Positions 1 to 12,534 are shown, counted from the first letter of the stretch. The stretch is DNA of 64,000 nt from Rhabditoides inermis (GCA_963966185.1 CAWZYM010000253.1:1-64000); one strand, 5' to 3'. Made by a program: numbers and translations. Notes: generated by a model from the letters alone, not told the origin.

Positions 1-330
1 TTTCTGCTTTGGACACTCACTCGCCCTTTTCGAAGCAGCTCCCACTCCTATAACCTCCAGCCCCCAGCAATACGGGCGCCTTTTTCTAAATAATATCAGA
101 ACGAACGCGCTCGATGCGCTAATACACTGGCTGGACGATCGACGAGTTCGTAGACGCGAATCACTACGCGCGTATCCTAGGATGAAGACGAGTTCGCTGA
201 CATCTCCTACACTGACACGCACTGAGCACCGACGCACTGATGCACCTTCGGCTGGAACGCCTTATCGAATCACAGGCACCAACAGTGTTCGGTCCAACGA
301 AAAGCTGATTCTTCGCGTTTTGCTTCGGGC

Positions 331-690
331 TCTCGGCTCACACGTGCGCATCATCGGGCGCATCAACGCACTCGCCTCTCGGATGCGGCTCACACACATC
401 GCCAGATCACTAAATCCAGCGGGAACACTGATCCCATCCGCTCGCAGATCTCCTCGCCTCTTGCCTGCGGCCCACACACATCGTCGGATCACTGAATCCG
501 GAGGGACACTGATCCCGTTACACTCGCAGATTTCCTCGCCTCTTGCCTGCGGCCCACACACATCATCGGATCACTGAATCCGGAGGGACACTGATCCCGT
601 TACACTCGTAGATCTCCACGCATCTCGCATGCGGCTCACACACCATCGGATCACCGAGTCCGAAGGAACACTCATCCTTACACGCAGCAT
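331..690. repeat. Tandem repeat, about 82-bp unit, four to five copies
   Basis: Units start near 391, 473, 555 and 636, with a diverged partial unit from about 331. Each unit carries a CACACACATC-like start, a GGATCACTGAATCC core and a CCTCGCCTCTTGCCTGCGG-like end. The two central units are almost identical and the outer ones have drifted. Both strands have open frames through it (182-577 plus, 262-561 minus); these follow from the repeat and show no known domain, so I do not call a gene. Confidence 0.85.
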
Positions 691-1583
691 CACGTATCGG
701 CCGGAGAACCGCGCGCATACACGAAGGTCACAAATATATGCAGCATGACGAAATCAGAATGAAAAAGAAACATATCTCCTAGACATAAACCTAACAAGCA
801 AGGCGAGCCGGAAAATTGCTGTCAATAGTGCGACAAAGCGATAGCGAAGTTTCCGCTGGATAAGGGAAATAGTAGATTAACCTACGCGAGGCTAAACCTT
901 CCCAAGTACATAAAAAACAAAGCTAAAATCTGAAGAAAGAATTACGAATAGCTCACGAACCATTTCGAAATTACGAAACGGGCTACATACTAACGAATGC
1001 GCCGACAAGGATAGAAAAAGTGCGCGAAATATTCATATAGCACCCCGACATACTTAAAACAACAAACATATAAGAACATCCAGAAATACGCTACCCAAAA
1101 CGTTACAGCAACGCCTAGAATGGAGACTCGCCCGGCTAAGCCCCGCCCCCTGACCACACTTTCTCGCAGACAGTGCATACTATCCGCGCATTGCGTTTCC
1201 GACAGCCTCAAAACACGCATTAGCGCTATCATGTGTTTTCTAGTTTACTCGTTAAAAATGGAAAAAGTGTGAAAGAAGTAAACAAAAGAGAGATCAAAGG
1301 CGCAGTGGCAACTTACATATAAGCGCAAGTTCAAACGCAACTGTGCGTTTAAAATGACAAGTGCACGTTTAATAACTTTTTCCATTCGTTTTCGGCACTC
1401 GACTTTGTTTTGGTAGTTTTCACTACAATTTTTCCGTGTTCTGATTAGTTTGACTACACGTTGCCACTATTTATTTGCATGATTGTAGCATTTGTTAAGT
1501 ATTTACAACTAATGTCTGTGAAAGTAATTCTTGCAATCTTGCATTGAAATAGTCAGCATCATCAAACATTTGAGATGTGCTGT
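691..1583. other. No gene recognised
   Basis: AT-rich DNA between the tandem repeat and the end of the guanylate cyclase gene. Short open frames exist but have no splice partners or recognisable similarity. It probably includes the 3' untranslated region of the minus-strand cyclase gene. Confidence 0.6.
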
Positions 1584-4500
1584 CTACATAAGAGCACAAC
1601 TCTTGCTGTTGTTGGCGTTTCCAGTCACTGTGACTATCGTCTCATCTTTGGAGCACTCCTGCCCGGTGATTAACTCTTCGTACCTGAAAAAAGCGTCGAC
1701 AATGGTATTAGAATATGAGAAGTGAACGGACCCCTCGATGGAGTTGACGTTGACGTCCCTCTCGCGCCCGATGATCTCCCAGATACTCTTCTTCAGTGAA
1801 GATATCAGGAAATACGTCTCCATCTCGCCCTGAACAGGCAGGGTGGTGGGAATAATGCTTGCTATCCTACCCTGTCCTTGATTTGCATCCTTCCTCGAAG
1901 CTCGAATTGAAAACGTCCGGTAGAGCACGCGGCCCTGGACAGAAAAAGGTTGGAAAAGGAAAGGGGAAAGAATACAGACAAAGAGGGAGAGAGAAGGGAG
2001 AGAGAGAAGCAGAGAGACAGAGAGACAATGAGACAAGGAGACGACAAGACATATAGGGATGACGCACGTTTTGGTGGCAGAGCTACAGTGAATCTTTCCG
2101 GGTAGCCCGCTCGTCTCCATCTTACTCGCTGTCACCACCGTGTCCCCGAAAAGAGAGTACCTGCAATTCCGATATGTCACTTGAAAACATTACATCAGTA
2201 GTTGGTTGGGAGGACTCAGTATGCATGATCGCAATCGTAGTCTGCAGTAGCTGGTATACTATACTAGGTTATGCATTGTGAACCTCTACACCGAAGCGAT
2301 AAGCTCTGTCCGTAAATACCAATGCCTGACGCGTACAACATTAGGGATCAGAGAAACACTTTTATATGCTTCCACTTACCGGCTGTTCTTTGACTTGACG
2401 ACGCCGGCGACGAGTGGCCCGGAGTGAATTCCGATGCGCAGCTGCAGGGCCTGCTTCGTGTGCGGGTCCAGCACAGTGCGCGACTCCCACAGGAAACCTA
2501 CAACCATTCACTATTCAATCGAGAAATATCTTCAGTTTTCAAACAATAATGCTAATACGCTTCTCACTGACCATATTAGTCTCTTATTAGTGCGTAACTA
2601 GAACGCCTCGAATTCATTCTAAAAGTCCAAATAGGTGTTAACTTTTCTACAGTAATCTGAAACCTGTACTCAAACAAGGTAGTTGCTTGCCAGTACCGAG
2701 TGCGGCGTGGCACATGTGTTCTGCGTGTTGCGGGTCGCTGTCGCGGATGCCGGAGACCACCATGTACGTGTCGCCGATAGTCTCCACCTGCACACACAAC
2801 ACAACATCGCTTCTCCCTGCTGCCACCTTCTCTTTCAGTGCACTGTCCACACAATGCATACTTCCTCCCTCACCATATCTCATGCGCACTCTCACCTTGT
2901 ACACCTGGAACTTGGCGATGAGATGGTCGAACTTGACGAACAGTTCGTTGAGAAGGGTGACGATGTCCTTGGGCTTGGCGGAGACGAGGATGTTGGGGAA
3001 GTTGGGGATGTCGGTGAACATGGCAGTGGTAGAGGAGTACTCGCCTGCGAGAGTGGCATGAGCGGGAGAGAGAGAGAGAAAGAGAGAGAGAGGGGGGGGG
3101 GGGGAGGATGGCATGCGTACTTGACTGGATCTGCTCGCCAGCCAGTAGTGCCTGCGCGATGCTCTCGGGCAGCATGTCTCTAAGTATGGTGTCCATCTGT
3201 TCCCTCTCGCTTTCCAACTCCGCCGACAACAACTCTAGCTGCTCGTTGTTTGACTCCAGCTGCAGGCTGAACAGGGGGAGTGGTTAGAAGGAGAGGACGC
3301 TCACTTGACTTCGACATCGGTGAGGCGCTGCTGGTTGAGTAGGATCAGGTCGCGGGTGGCATCGTGAAGAGGCATAGCTGTCAGACTGAAACAAATTGAC
3401 CGTATACAGACAGAGATACAGATTCTTTTGAGAGAAGTGACTTTTGTTCTTTTTGTATATTCACGCGGTTGTGCACGTGACCTTTCCACCCGCACTGTCA
3501 CTATCCACTCACCGCATTCCGAACTGCATGAGTTCGGGGATGGAGACGACGTACGGGGAGCAGAGGTAGATGATGTGACGGCCCGACGACAGGATCATCA
3601 TCTGTCCTATGACAGACAAACTTGTGGTTGTGAGGAGAGCACAGTATGTACATACCCTTGAGTTTGAGGTGCTGTCCGTGCATGCTGATGTCGGACAGCT
3701 CGTCCCTGAAAACGCATTGCGAAAAGCGTCTAACACTTGAAATACTCACACGTTGTGTCCCTCCCTCTGTCGGCGCATGTCCGCCGGCGACGCCTTCACC
3801 TGCATCACAAACACCGCGTTGATGAAGTTGCAGATGTTGTCGAAGTCGAACGGGATCTGCAAGTCCATCCTCTCCTTCGCCACCTTCCTCGCCTACCTGT
3901 GGCCGGTTGATCTCGAACATTCGAATGATCGGCGTGCCAACGGTGAGCAGCGCTCGAGGAATGTGGTTGCTGCAAGAGCAAGAGTATTTCGGTTTCTGAA
4001 TTCATATGGGTAAGTTTCGAACAAATCAGCCTTAGATCTGTCGCATCATTTGTCGCAAATAAATAAGAGTTTTTTTTCTCAGTTGTCTAGCATTTTGTAG
4101 TGGTTGTGGTGGTGATTGACTAGTTGTGTGTGTACTGACGGGAGTTCCTTTCCGTAGTGTACGATGCGGCAGTTCTCGTCCATGATGAAGTGGTAGGGCA
4201 GGAGGGCGGCCAAGTCGTGCCCGTTCAGCCGCATCTCCTCGTCCACACACAGACGGATCACGTCGTCCTCCTTCTTCACTGGCTTCATGTCAGACGTCTG
4301 CAAGGAACTAGGGGTAGTGAGCGAGATCATGGAAGCGGACTGTGTTCCAGCTCCGTGAAGAGAGAAAGATAAGAGAGATGACAAAGAGCGCACCACGATG
4401 TGGAATATGACGTGTTCCTCGACCCTCTCTCCAGTGTTCATCTGCACACTGCGCTGTGTCCGCCCCGCGATTGTTGTGCTCAACTCGATCTTAAATCATC

Positions 4501-5579
4501 TCTTCTTTTTTTTGACGTTTCACCAACAGCGAATTCAAATGTAGCTAAGTAAAACATTTGTTGCTGTGACCGCTAACGGTTTTTGAATATGAAACTAGTG
4601 TGCTTCGCATAAACAGGCTCGTTTACCTGGAATACCCTCCTGGCGACCTCGTGCAGAACTCCCTTGACGATCGGGTGGAGACCGGGTCTGCCCGTGTAGT
4701 AGTGCAGCACGATTGTGCCGTCCGGATTCTGCTCGGCGCGGAACGACGGACCGCGCAGGTTCGCCTCAACGTGTCACAATACAGGGAAGGGCAACAAGAG
4801 GGAGAGGCAAGCTACCAGCATGCATGGAGAAAGAGTAAAAGATCAGCTAAAAAGATCAGCTGAACATCGGATGTTGTGAGTTAAAGCGTAAAGAAACAAA
4901 TGAAATTCGTTCTACCTTATACACGACGTGATCGATGAAGTAGTGTAGGGCATCCAGTGAGTCGAGGAATCCTTTGAGGTCCGGAGACATGCACCGTATC
5001 AGCTCATCCCACCTAACAACACACATTCTCATTCATTTTCGCAGCTACCATTTCCACTATGTAAGTTCAAACCCTATAAAAACAACGCGTTGTTAAAAAA
5101 ACGTGATAACATTGTTGTTGTTTTTCTCACCCGATCTCCATGGTGTATTCAATAAGAAACGCTCCATACATTTCCCATACCGCTTCCTTCGGTACTTCTA
5201 GAAATGGTAGTATTGTCCATCTTTTCACAGCTGCCTTCGAAACTTTTTTTTCTCAAGAAATACGAAGCCATGGTTGTATTAAAGATAGCGGAACACGCAC
5301 TAGTGAGCACGGACACGGCGTCGACTAGTAGGAAAGTGTCTGAGTCGGCGTAGTAGTGGTTGATGATGTTCTCTTTTCCCGCTTCGAACCCCGCGCGAAC
5401 CCTGGAGAGATGGTTGAAGCTGTCGTGTGTACGGTACACCACTCACAGCACATTGTTCCACAACTCCTCCCCGTACTTGCGCAGCATCAACTGACGGATG
5501 CTCTCGTGAATGAAACCGAACTAGAATGTGAAATACGCGCAATAGTTACTGAAACAACACGAAGTATTCGACTCACCAT
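1584..5579 (-). CDS. Atypical soluble guanylate cyclase (H-NOX, HNOBA, cyclase domains)
   Basis: Spliced protein of 681 residues. Exons, 5' to 3': 5579-5577, 5520-5447, 5401-5301, 5197-5131, 5012-4916, 4764-4627, 4489-4394, 4297-4140, 3969-3897, 3856-3750, 3705-3656, 3606-3513, 3385-3305, 3266-3121, 3044-2896, 2787-2697, 2497-2380, 2160-2068, 1934-1871, 1829-1584. The first coding exon is only the ATG; an in-frame stop lies upstream, and an acceptor-like CAG two bases before it suggests trans-splicing. The protein converts GTP to cGMP in the cytosol, usually as a heterodimer. The H-NOX domain (about 1-180) has the heme His at 105 (LDALH), Pro120 and Y136-x-T138-x-R140. A linker (about 210-380) and coiled coil (about 385-425) follow, then the cyclase domain (about 430-630). 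Metal ligands D440 (FTDIPNF) and D484 (VETIGD) are present, but the usual Asn and Arg of the NTASR motif are Val557 and Lys561, so it resembles an alpha-type half. It belongs to the gcy-31 to gcy-37 group; the exact member is not settled (gcy-37 is possible). Confidence 0.93.
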
Positions 5580-5803
5580 GACTGCGTGTGGCTACGATGC
5601 TCGGCGAGAGTGGGGTTTTGGTGGAGGTGTGACTCTGTGGATGGTAATTCATGCGCACGCTATGTGAATGCGAGATGAGAGCGTCGTGCGACTCGCGTAA
5701 CCATGCACACACCAAGACGGCAACACGCGAGATGTTACCAGTAGCATTCAATCATATATATATTTCAAGTGTATGGCAAGTGTGCGAATATATTTATAAC
5801 AAT
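5577..5803 (-). other. Short bbs-2 to cyclase intergenic spacer, possible operon gap
   Basis: Only 223 bp separate the bbs-2 stop codon from the cyclase ATG, both on the minus strand. No AATAAA lies just after the bbs-2 stop. An acceptor-like CAG sits two bases before the cyclase ATG, as expected for spliced-leader addition. The gap is a little longer than the roughly 100 bp usual in C. elegans operons, so this is a suggestion only. Confidence 0.35.
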
Positions 5804-5916
5804 CACTGCGTGGCTCCAAACTCGATGATCTTAGGAATGATCTCTAGATTATCATTTTCGATTGCATCGCGGCAAGCAGCTACTATCTTGGAGGCGGGTG
5901 GTCCCACTGAAATGGA

Positions 5917-5965
<49 letters not shown>

Positions 5966-5978
5966 GAGAGAGAGAGAG

Positions 5979-6029
<51 letters not shown>

Positions 6030-7565
6030 TCCCCTACCTCGCAGCTTTGACGCCCGTTCGATGGTCTTGTTGAGGTCTCTGAGGGCTCGCACGAATCTCT
6101 CGTAGTTCTGTCTCTTCAGCTGGAATGCCTGCTTGACTGCACTGTCTGCGTGCTTCAGCCGTATGTAGTATTTCCTCGCAGTTGCACTGAAAGTATGCAG
6201 TTTTCATGGGTTCTATTTTTTATCCATGCATCTTTTTTGACAGCGTTTCCATAGTGAATGTGTGCTCACATTTCTCCAATGTGCCGCGAGTCCTCTGCTC
6301 TGACAATGGTCTCTTTAAGGATGCTCTGCTTCTCGGACAGGTCGGTGGTGAGCCGGTCCTGCATATCCATCATCCCTTCCAGCTGCAAAACGATTGTATC
6401 TTTTTGTACTCGGTCGGCACGACGCACCGATGCAATGATTGTCTCCGCTTGATCCTTCTCTCTCTTGAAGGAGGCGTGCGATTCGAGGTGCTCGAGATGG
6501 AAGAACTCTGCGAGTGACTGGACGATGTTGCCGCACGTCTCCATCTCGTCGTATTCGAGACGCATCTAGAAGGAGCGTCTCGAATGTCTGGTTGTGTTGA
6601 TTAATTTTTTTTTATTTGTTCGATTTGATTGATTGGTTGATCTAGAAGGAGCGATGGAAAAGAGAAGAGAGACAGAAGTACCTGTTGTGTGGCGTTGCTG
6701 AACTTTATGATGAGATTGCCTCCCTCTCTGGGGATGAGTCCGACGAAGCGCAGTGTGATCGACTCCTGCTCCGCGTCGATCGGCGGGTAGTCTTCCATCA
6801 CCAGAAAGTTCTCGTACATCCAGTCCAGAATCTAGATTATAACTATGGCTATGTGAGACGTTTCGTTTACCGAAAACCACTAGTATCCAGATAATTAATC
6901 AGATAAGTTGAAAGGGGATGTTCGACTGTAGAAATACGGTTACTCACTCTGGGTACCCTCTGTTGTATTTGGAACTCGACGTAGCTGTCTGGTTGTGTGT
7001 ACTCGTCCTCGGTTCTCAGAATACCGAACCGGCAGAAGCGAGACAGCTGACGGGTCACCTCGAACACGTGCAGGTGATCGCTGCAAGGATGGAAGAGTGT
7101 TGAGCAATAAGACTTTGTCTGCTCTCCCAATTTCTTTCTCTCCCTTATCGTAACTCGTAACATCGTAATCTTTTTTTTCATTCGACAATCCGCATAATGT
7201 TTGAAGAGTGATAGTGAGAGTGAGAGAGAACTCGAAGAGTGATAGTGAGAGTAAGAGAACTTTTTTTGGAGTCTCACCTCTCATTGGCTCCCAGAAATGC
7301 CTTGATGTGTACATCTACGGAGGCATCTTTTTCGGGGGCGATGACAATAGCCAGCGTGTTGCTGCCCTCGTCCTGGTGTGGATACAGCGATACAGTCTTT
7401 TACAAAAGAAATAGAGAGAGAGGGGAGAGAGAGAGAAAGAGAGAGAGAGAGAAAGAGAGAGAAAGAGAGAGAGGGGGGGGAGAGAGAGTAAGAGAAAGAG
7501 AGAATGAGAGAGAGAGAAAGAGAGAGAGAGAAAGAGAGAGAGAGTGAGAGAGAGAGATAGAGAGA

Positions 7566-7630
<65 letters not shown>

Positions 7631-8002
7631 GTACCTTGGGCACCCACACATGCGACTCTCCTTCGAAGATGCCTTCTGCGAACAGGACGACGCCGCGAAT
7701 CGGGATCTGGAACTCTTTTGTGATGATGGATAATGTATATGAACTATGAATGCTGCTCGAGAGAAAAAAACATTTGTCGCTCACATCGTTGCTGGCAGTG
7801 AGGTCGAGTATGAGCGACTTACTGGCGATGTCCACCCGCGGGCTCACCTCCATGAAGGTATTCGCCTGATGAGAGGAGGATACGGATACGGTGAGAGATG
7901 CGTGCCTACCGGTATGCGAAATTCGCTGTCTTTCTCCGCTTTTGACATCGTTTCCTCGTGCTCATAGTTGGAGAGTTCCATCTGTAGGGAAGGCATGAGG
8001 AG

Positions 8003-8065
<63 letters not shown>

Positions 8066-9360
8066 GGGGGGGGGAGGGAGAGTTGCTACCAGCAGATTGT
8101 GCTTCATCTGTCCGTACTCCCGCAGCACTTGCTGGCTGCGGTCCACCGGCTGAGAGGACTCGCCGAATTGAAAGCCTTTCACTGAAACAGAGTTCATCGT
8201 CTCTTGCAATGTGTTTCTCTCTCCGCACCTCGTACCTTTCCCGTCATCATACACGATGCACACCTCGGCCACCATCTCGTCGTTGATGCGAGTGACGAAG
8301 GATGCTGCCACATTCCCTGCTGCCGTTTCCTTCGTCACAACGTCTCCCGCCTCCCCCGACCGGATGTCGATCTGTAGTGCTCATAAAGATCAGTTAAAAA
8401 TCAGTTGATTGGAACTTTGGAACATTTTAACACAGATTAGAATATGCTGATAGTCTCTAACTTAATTTCTATAACCTGCATTTCACAAAAGTTTGGCACA
8501 TATTCTTCTTCTTTTCCCCGCGGCGTGCGGTCGGGTCTTCATTTTGCCCCGCCGCTGCCGGATGATCGGGCGCATCGACAAGAATCCTTCCCAAGACATC
8601 CATTGAGCCGGCGGGAAGTAGCTCATGTGAAAGCAGTTCAGGCGCGAGGAGATACTATGTGCAAAGCAAAAGAGTCTACGGCGCTGTCACATCAACAATG
8701 GTACTCTAATGGTCTATGGAAAGAATATCGATCAAGTATCGGAGAATTATCGATCAAGAATCGTCTTCCGCCACTAACCTCGTCTGCCCAACTGTCTTTC
8801 CCCGGCGTTAGCCCATAAGATCTTGGCCCACTGTATGCTTCCTATCCTATCATTGTGATTGTGATTGTCATATTCAGCTATAACGATTCCGGATAAACAC
8901 TTGATTTGACTTGACTTGACTTGATTTGACTTGGCACATTGCGCTGATGATGACAGCCCTTTTCCGATGAGAGCAGCTCTCACCTTGCCTCCTTTCCACG
9001 CACAGGTGATGTACTCCTGATTGGGGAAGGCGAGTATGGATGCGACGGAGTGCTTGGACTTGATGCGCCACTGACGCACGTCCTTGTCGTACACTCCCAG
9101 AGTGCCGTTTGACAACGCGTATGCGAAGCGTGACCTACATTCATTTTCTAGTTTCGTGACTGTTTCACTTTACTGGTCAGGATCTTCTAGGTTCGCGGTT
9201 GTGAGCGGTAAGTGAGGTAAGAAGAATTAGGCAAAGCATACCCTCCAAGTGTTTGCAATGCCACTATGGCATCCGTCTCCATCAACTCGGCTCGCATAAG
9301 ATCGTTCTTGAACACGCGGATCTCGTAGTCGTCTGATCCGACGATAAGCTAGTGAAAACA

Positions 9361-9404
<44 letters not shown>

Positions 9405-10058
9405 AATCTGCAGCTTCTCTCACCTCCATCTCCCCATCCCCGTCAAAGTCTGCCAGACATATGGCGTTCACTCTGTCTCCCGTCACTGTCCAGTAGACGT
9501 CCTTCCCGTCCTTGTCGAATCCCCAAATGGCACAGTTGCCACCAACGAGGACCAGATCGGGGTAGTGGGCAAGAGGACCGACCTACTAGTAGTGATGTGA
9601 CTGGGGAGTGTAGGCGATGAGACAACTCACGGTGAGACAGGACGCCCCGTCCGCAATGTCGCGTTGGAACAGCGTAATGTTGCGGTAGAAGTCGTATGCG
9701 ATTATCTTGCGAAACATTTGTGAGCGATTTAATTTACACTAGTACGTACCTGTGACTCTGTTCCTATAACGATCACGTCGTATCCGTCACCATACGGCGC
9801 TGTGGAGATGCATCGGATGTGGTCGGTGATGTGCAGCGCAGATTCGGTACCTGACAGAGAACAGTCAGAACATGGTAATACGTGAAACAAAAGGAAGGTG
9901 AGTTCTTCTCCAATTAACTCACTTTTGAGGAAGACCTTGTTGGACGCAGTGACGACGACGAGGGTTTCCTTTTCGTTCGGCTCCACGCGTGCGCTTGTCG
10001 CACACCCATCACGGATGCGATTGTTCAGAGAAAAGTTGAATGACGGTTGTAGATTCAT
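5803..10058 (-). CDS. bbs-2: BBSome subunit BBS2
   Basis: Spliced protein of 704 residues (human BBS2: 721). Exons, 5' to 3': 10058-9923, 9850-9750, 9705-9631, 9582-9424, 9348-9242, 9134-8984, 8371-8236, 8181-8090, 7981-7910, 7865-7785, 7712-7635, 7372-7278, 7080-6948, 6831-6682, 6565-6270, 6186-6038, 5906-5803. BBS2 is a core subunit of the BBSome, the coat that moves membrane proteins in and out of cilia. The N-terminal beta-propeller is clear: GGNCAIWGFDKDG, LADFDGDGE, VGSDDYEIRVFK and SNGTLGVYDK all match the family. A coiled coil follows (exon 15, RADRVQKDT to VRAEDSRHIGE), and the C terminus holds the conserved VAACRDAI segment. Four introns are nearly pure CT repeat on the sense strand, and the 612-bp intron after exon 6 holds a copy of a dispersed repeat. 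The next gene downstream on the same strand is the guanylate cyclase, 223 bp away. Confidence 0.95.
8500..8895 (+). repeat. Dispersed repeat family R1, copy 1 (in bbs-2 intron)
   Basis: This copy lies in the intron after bbs-2 exon 6. It shares CCCCGCGGCGTGCGGTCGGG, CATTTTGCCCC, GAATCCTTCCC, ACTAACCTCGTC and a CTATAACGATTCCGGATAAA-like end, in the same order, with copies at 31640 (opposite strand) and 55705. Identity is high at the ends and lower in the middle. No terminal inverted repeat is seen. Confidence 0.8.
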
Positions 10059-10115
10059 TCAAAACCTGTGAAAATAAAGATATCCTTTCCTTTCCGCGCG
10101 TCGTTGCAAGAGGTG

Positions 10116-10129
10116 GTCGTCATGGTGAC
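10116..10129 (-). promoter_or_regulatory. X-box-like RFX (DAF-19) site upstream of bbs-2
   Basis: The 14-mer GTCGTCATGGTGAC fits the X-box consensus RYYNYY-AT-RRNRAC at every position, and its reverse complement GTCACCATGACGAC fits too. It lies 57 bp before the bbs-2 ATG. In C. elegans, bbs genes carry such sites close to the ATG, bound by the ciliogenic RFX factor DAF-19. The site is between two divergent genes, so PA2G4 (600 bp away) could also be affected, but bbs-2 is the expected target. Confidence 0.8.
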
Positions 10130-10728
10130 GGGCGTTTTAGACTCAAATGAATCTGACACTGAGAATATGTTAAATGCTTGTTTTTTATCGAGTGTTTTCA
10201 TCTCTAAAATTGGTTTTTTTTTCGACGATTTAATTATTACAACGGAAAACTATTACCGAACTACTATCAACAATTTTGCGACCTGACGAAAATAATATTT
10301 GAATTTTACCGTACTTTGCCTGATTTGCAATACGCCCCGCCCACTATGTATTTGAATTCGAGCTCGATGTTTTCAATTTTTTCTTGCTTTTCCGATTTAT
10401 CGATTGATTCATTATATAACAATGAGAAATAAGTTGTACTGCATTCGTTATGCTATGTACATGTGTGGTGCATAAAATAGTTATAGTTAGTTTGAATATT
10501 GAAAGTTTCATTTTGTACCTTGTACATTGTTCACCATCATTTCGTGATTGAAATTTGTTGTGCATACTTAGGCACTCTTCTTGATTAACTGTTCCATGCT
10601 GCAGTGTGTACGTTTTAGCAAGTTTTCACGCTGTAACGAGTTTTATCAGTGTGTACAGTGAGAAAAGTGTATATGTTCCGTGCAATGTGTTTCGAGTCAT
10701 TGGAGTTGTTACCATTGCATTGCAGAAC

Positions 10729-12323
10729 ATGCCGAGGAAGGTCAGTGAGAGCAGCACTTCCAGCGCCTCCGACGATGAGCCGGAGGTCAATGAGACCATT
10801 GCCAACGACACCGTGGTCACCAAGTACAACATGGCCGCTGAGATCGTCAACTCTGTCCTGAAGGTACCATTGATTCGAAAATAATGTTCATGTTGAATTA
10901 TTCATTATATCCGTTTCAGGAGGTTGTTGCCAACATCAAAGACGGCGTCGAGGTCGGATTTCTTTGCGATCTCGGAGATAACCTTCTGCGCGAGAAGACC
11001 GGCAAGCTTTTCAAGAAGGACAAGAAGATTGAGAAGGTAAATTGTGGTTTTGTTTGTTATTGTCATATGTTTTCTTTCAGGGTATTTCTATGCCCACATG
11101 CATTTCCATCGATAACTGCATTTGCCACTTCTCTCCCCTCAAGAGCGACCCCGCCGTCATCATCAAGAGCGGACAGATGGTGAAGGTTGACATCGGAGCT
11201 CACGTTGACGGATTTGTTGCTACTGCTGCTCACACTGTCGTTGTTGGTGCCTCCAAGGTTAGGATTTTTTGAAGCTCAAGTATTTCGTTATTTATAAACT
11301 ATGTTCTAGGATAACAAGGTTGCTGGATCTAAGGCTAACGTTGTGAAGGCTGCCTACGATGCTATGGAGGTGGCTATCCGCATGCTGCGTCCTGGAAATA
11401 AGAACATGGATATTACTGACGCCATTGACAAGGTGAAATTTAAAAAAAAGTGTGTGAAACCTATGTTTTTGCTCCTCATAAATTTTTTGACCAATGTTTC
11501 AGGTTGCCGCTCAGTACAAGGTTACTCCCATCGAGAACATGGTTACCCACTCCATGGCCAAGATGCGCCCCGATGGAGAGAAGCAAATAATCCAGAACCC
11601 CGGAGAGAAGCAGAGGTCTGAGATGGCCAAGTGCGAGATTGAGAAGTACGATGTCTGGGCCATTGATGTCCTTTTCTCGACCGGAGATGGTGAGTATTTG
11701 TTTGAATATTATTTTAATTTACATTACTTTCTTTCAGGAAAGGCTAGAGATCAGGATACCCGCACCACTGTTTTCAAGAAGGCTGCTGATTTCCAGTATC
11801 AACTAAAGCTGAAGACTTCTCGCGCGTTCTACGCTGATGTGCAAAAGAACGCTGGTGAGATGCCGTTCACTCTTCGTCTTTTCGAGGAGGAGACCAAGGC
11901 CAAGATGGGAGTCATTGAGTGCGAGAAGCACGGTCTTCTGCAACCCTACCAGGTATTTTTTTTCGCGAAATCAATTATTTTGTCAATGTTTTTATCAATT
12001 TTGAGATTAGATGTGTTTTTTTCTATTGTACGCAATGGCTAAATAACAATCTAGAACCAAAAATTACATGTAAAAAGTATACCAGTTCATTTGTTTTGTT
12101 TCAGGTCCTGTACGAAAAGGAGGGAGACGTTGTGGCGCAGTTCAAGGCTACTGTTCTTGTCACCCCTAACGGACTTATGAAGATCACCGGCCTGCCTCTT
12201 GACGAGGAGGTCTACTCTCCCACCGAGAAGCTTACCGACGAGAACCTGATCGCTACTCTCAAGTCTGCTCTGAAGCCCAAGAAGAAGAAGGCTGAGAAGA
12301 AAGAGGCTGCTCCTGCCAAGTAG
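10729..12323 (+). CDS. PA2G4/EBP1-like protein (methionine aminopeptidase fold)
   Basis: Exons: 10729-10863, 10920-11036, 11081-11257, 11310-11432, 11503-11689, 11738-11952, 12105-12323. The first residues are MPRKVSESSTSS and the last are a lysine-rich tail (KPKKKKAEKKEAAPAK). PA2G4 family proteins have the fold of type II methionine aminopeptidase without activity; they bind the ribosome exit tunnel and RNA and affect growth and translation. Family landmarks seen here: PTCISIDNCICHFSPL, VKVDIGAHVDGFVATAAHTV, the PIENMVTHSM segment and KCEIEKYDVWAIDVLFSTG. Introns are short. Codon use is strongly biased to C-ending codons, as in highly expressed genes. It is divergent from bbs-2 across a 670-bp spacer. 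Confidence 0.95.
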
Positions 12324-12534
12324 ATGTTGTTATACTGTTTGTACAGTCTGCTATCGGTCTCTGCACTCGCCCCTTGCCGGTGCCAGTTTTCCCATCTAGT
12401 GATCCATGATGATTGACCGTTTCACAGCCTTCTGGGTACTTGCATTTGCAAGTGCGAGGTGTATCCCGAAGCACTGTCCGGTGTCTTCTTGTTATTGTTT
12501 TCTCTTTTCATTACTTTCGGAATTATTTTGTGGA

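Noticed and set aside
331..690. CRISPR-like array
   Set aside because: The 82-bp units are head-to-tail without unique spacers, and the genome is eukaryotic.
2683..3183. Plus-strand open frames over the guanylate cyclase
   Set aside because: They are antisense shadows of exons that form a complete, in-frame cyclase on the minus strand.
7239..7853. Long Ser-Leu and Arg-Glu open frames in bbs-2 introns
   Set aside because: They are CT/GA microsatellites between proven bbs-2 exons.
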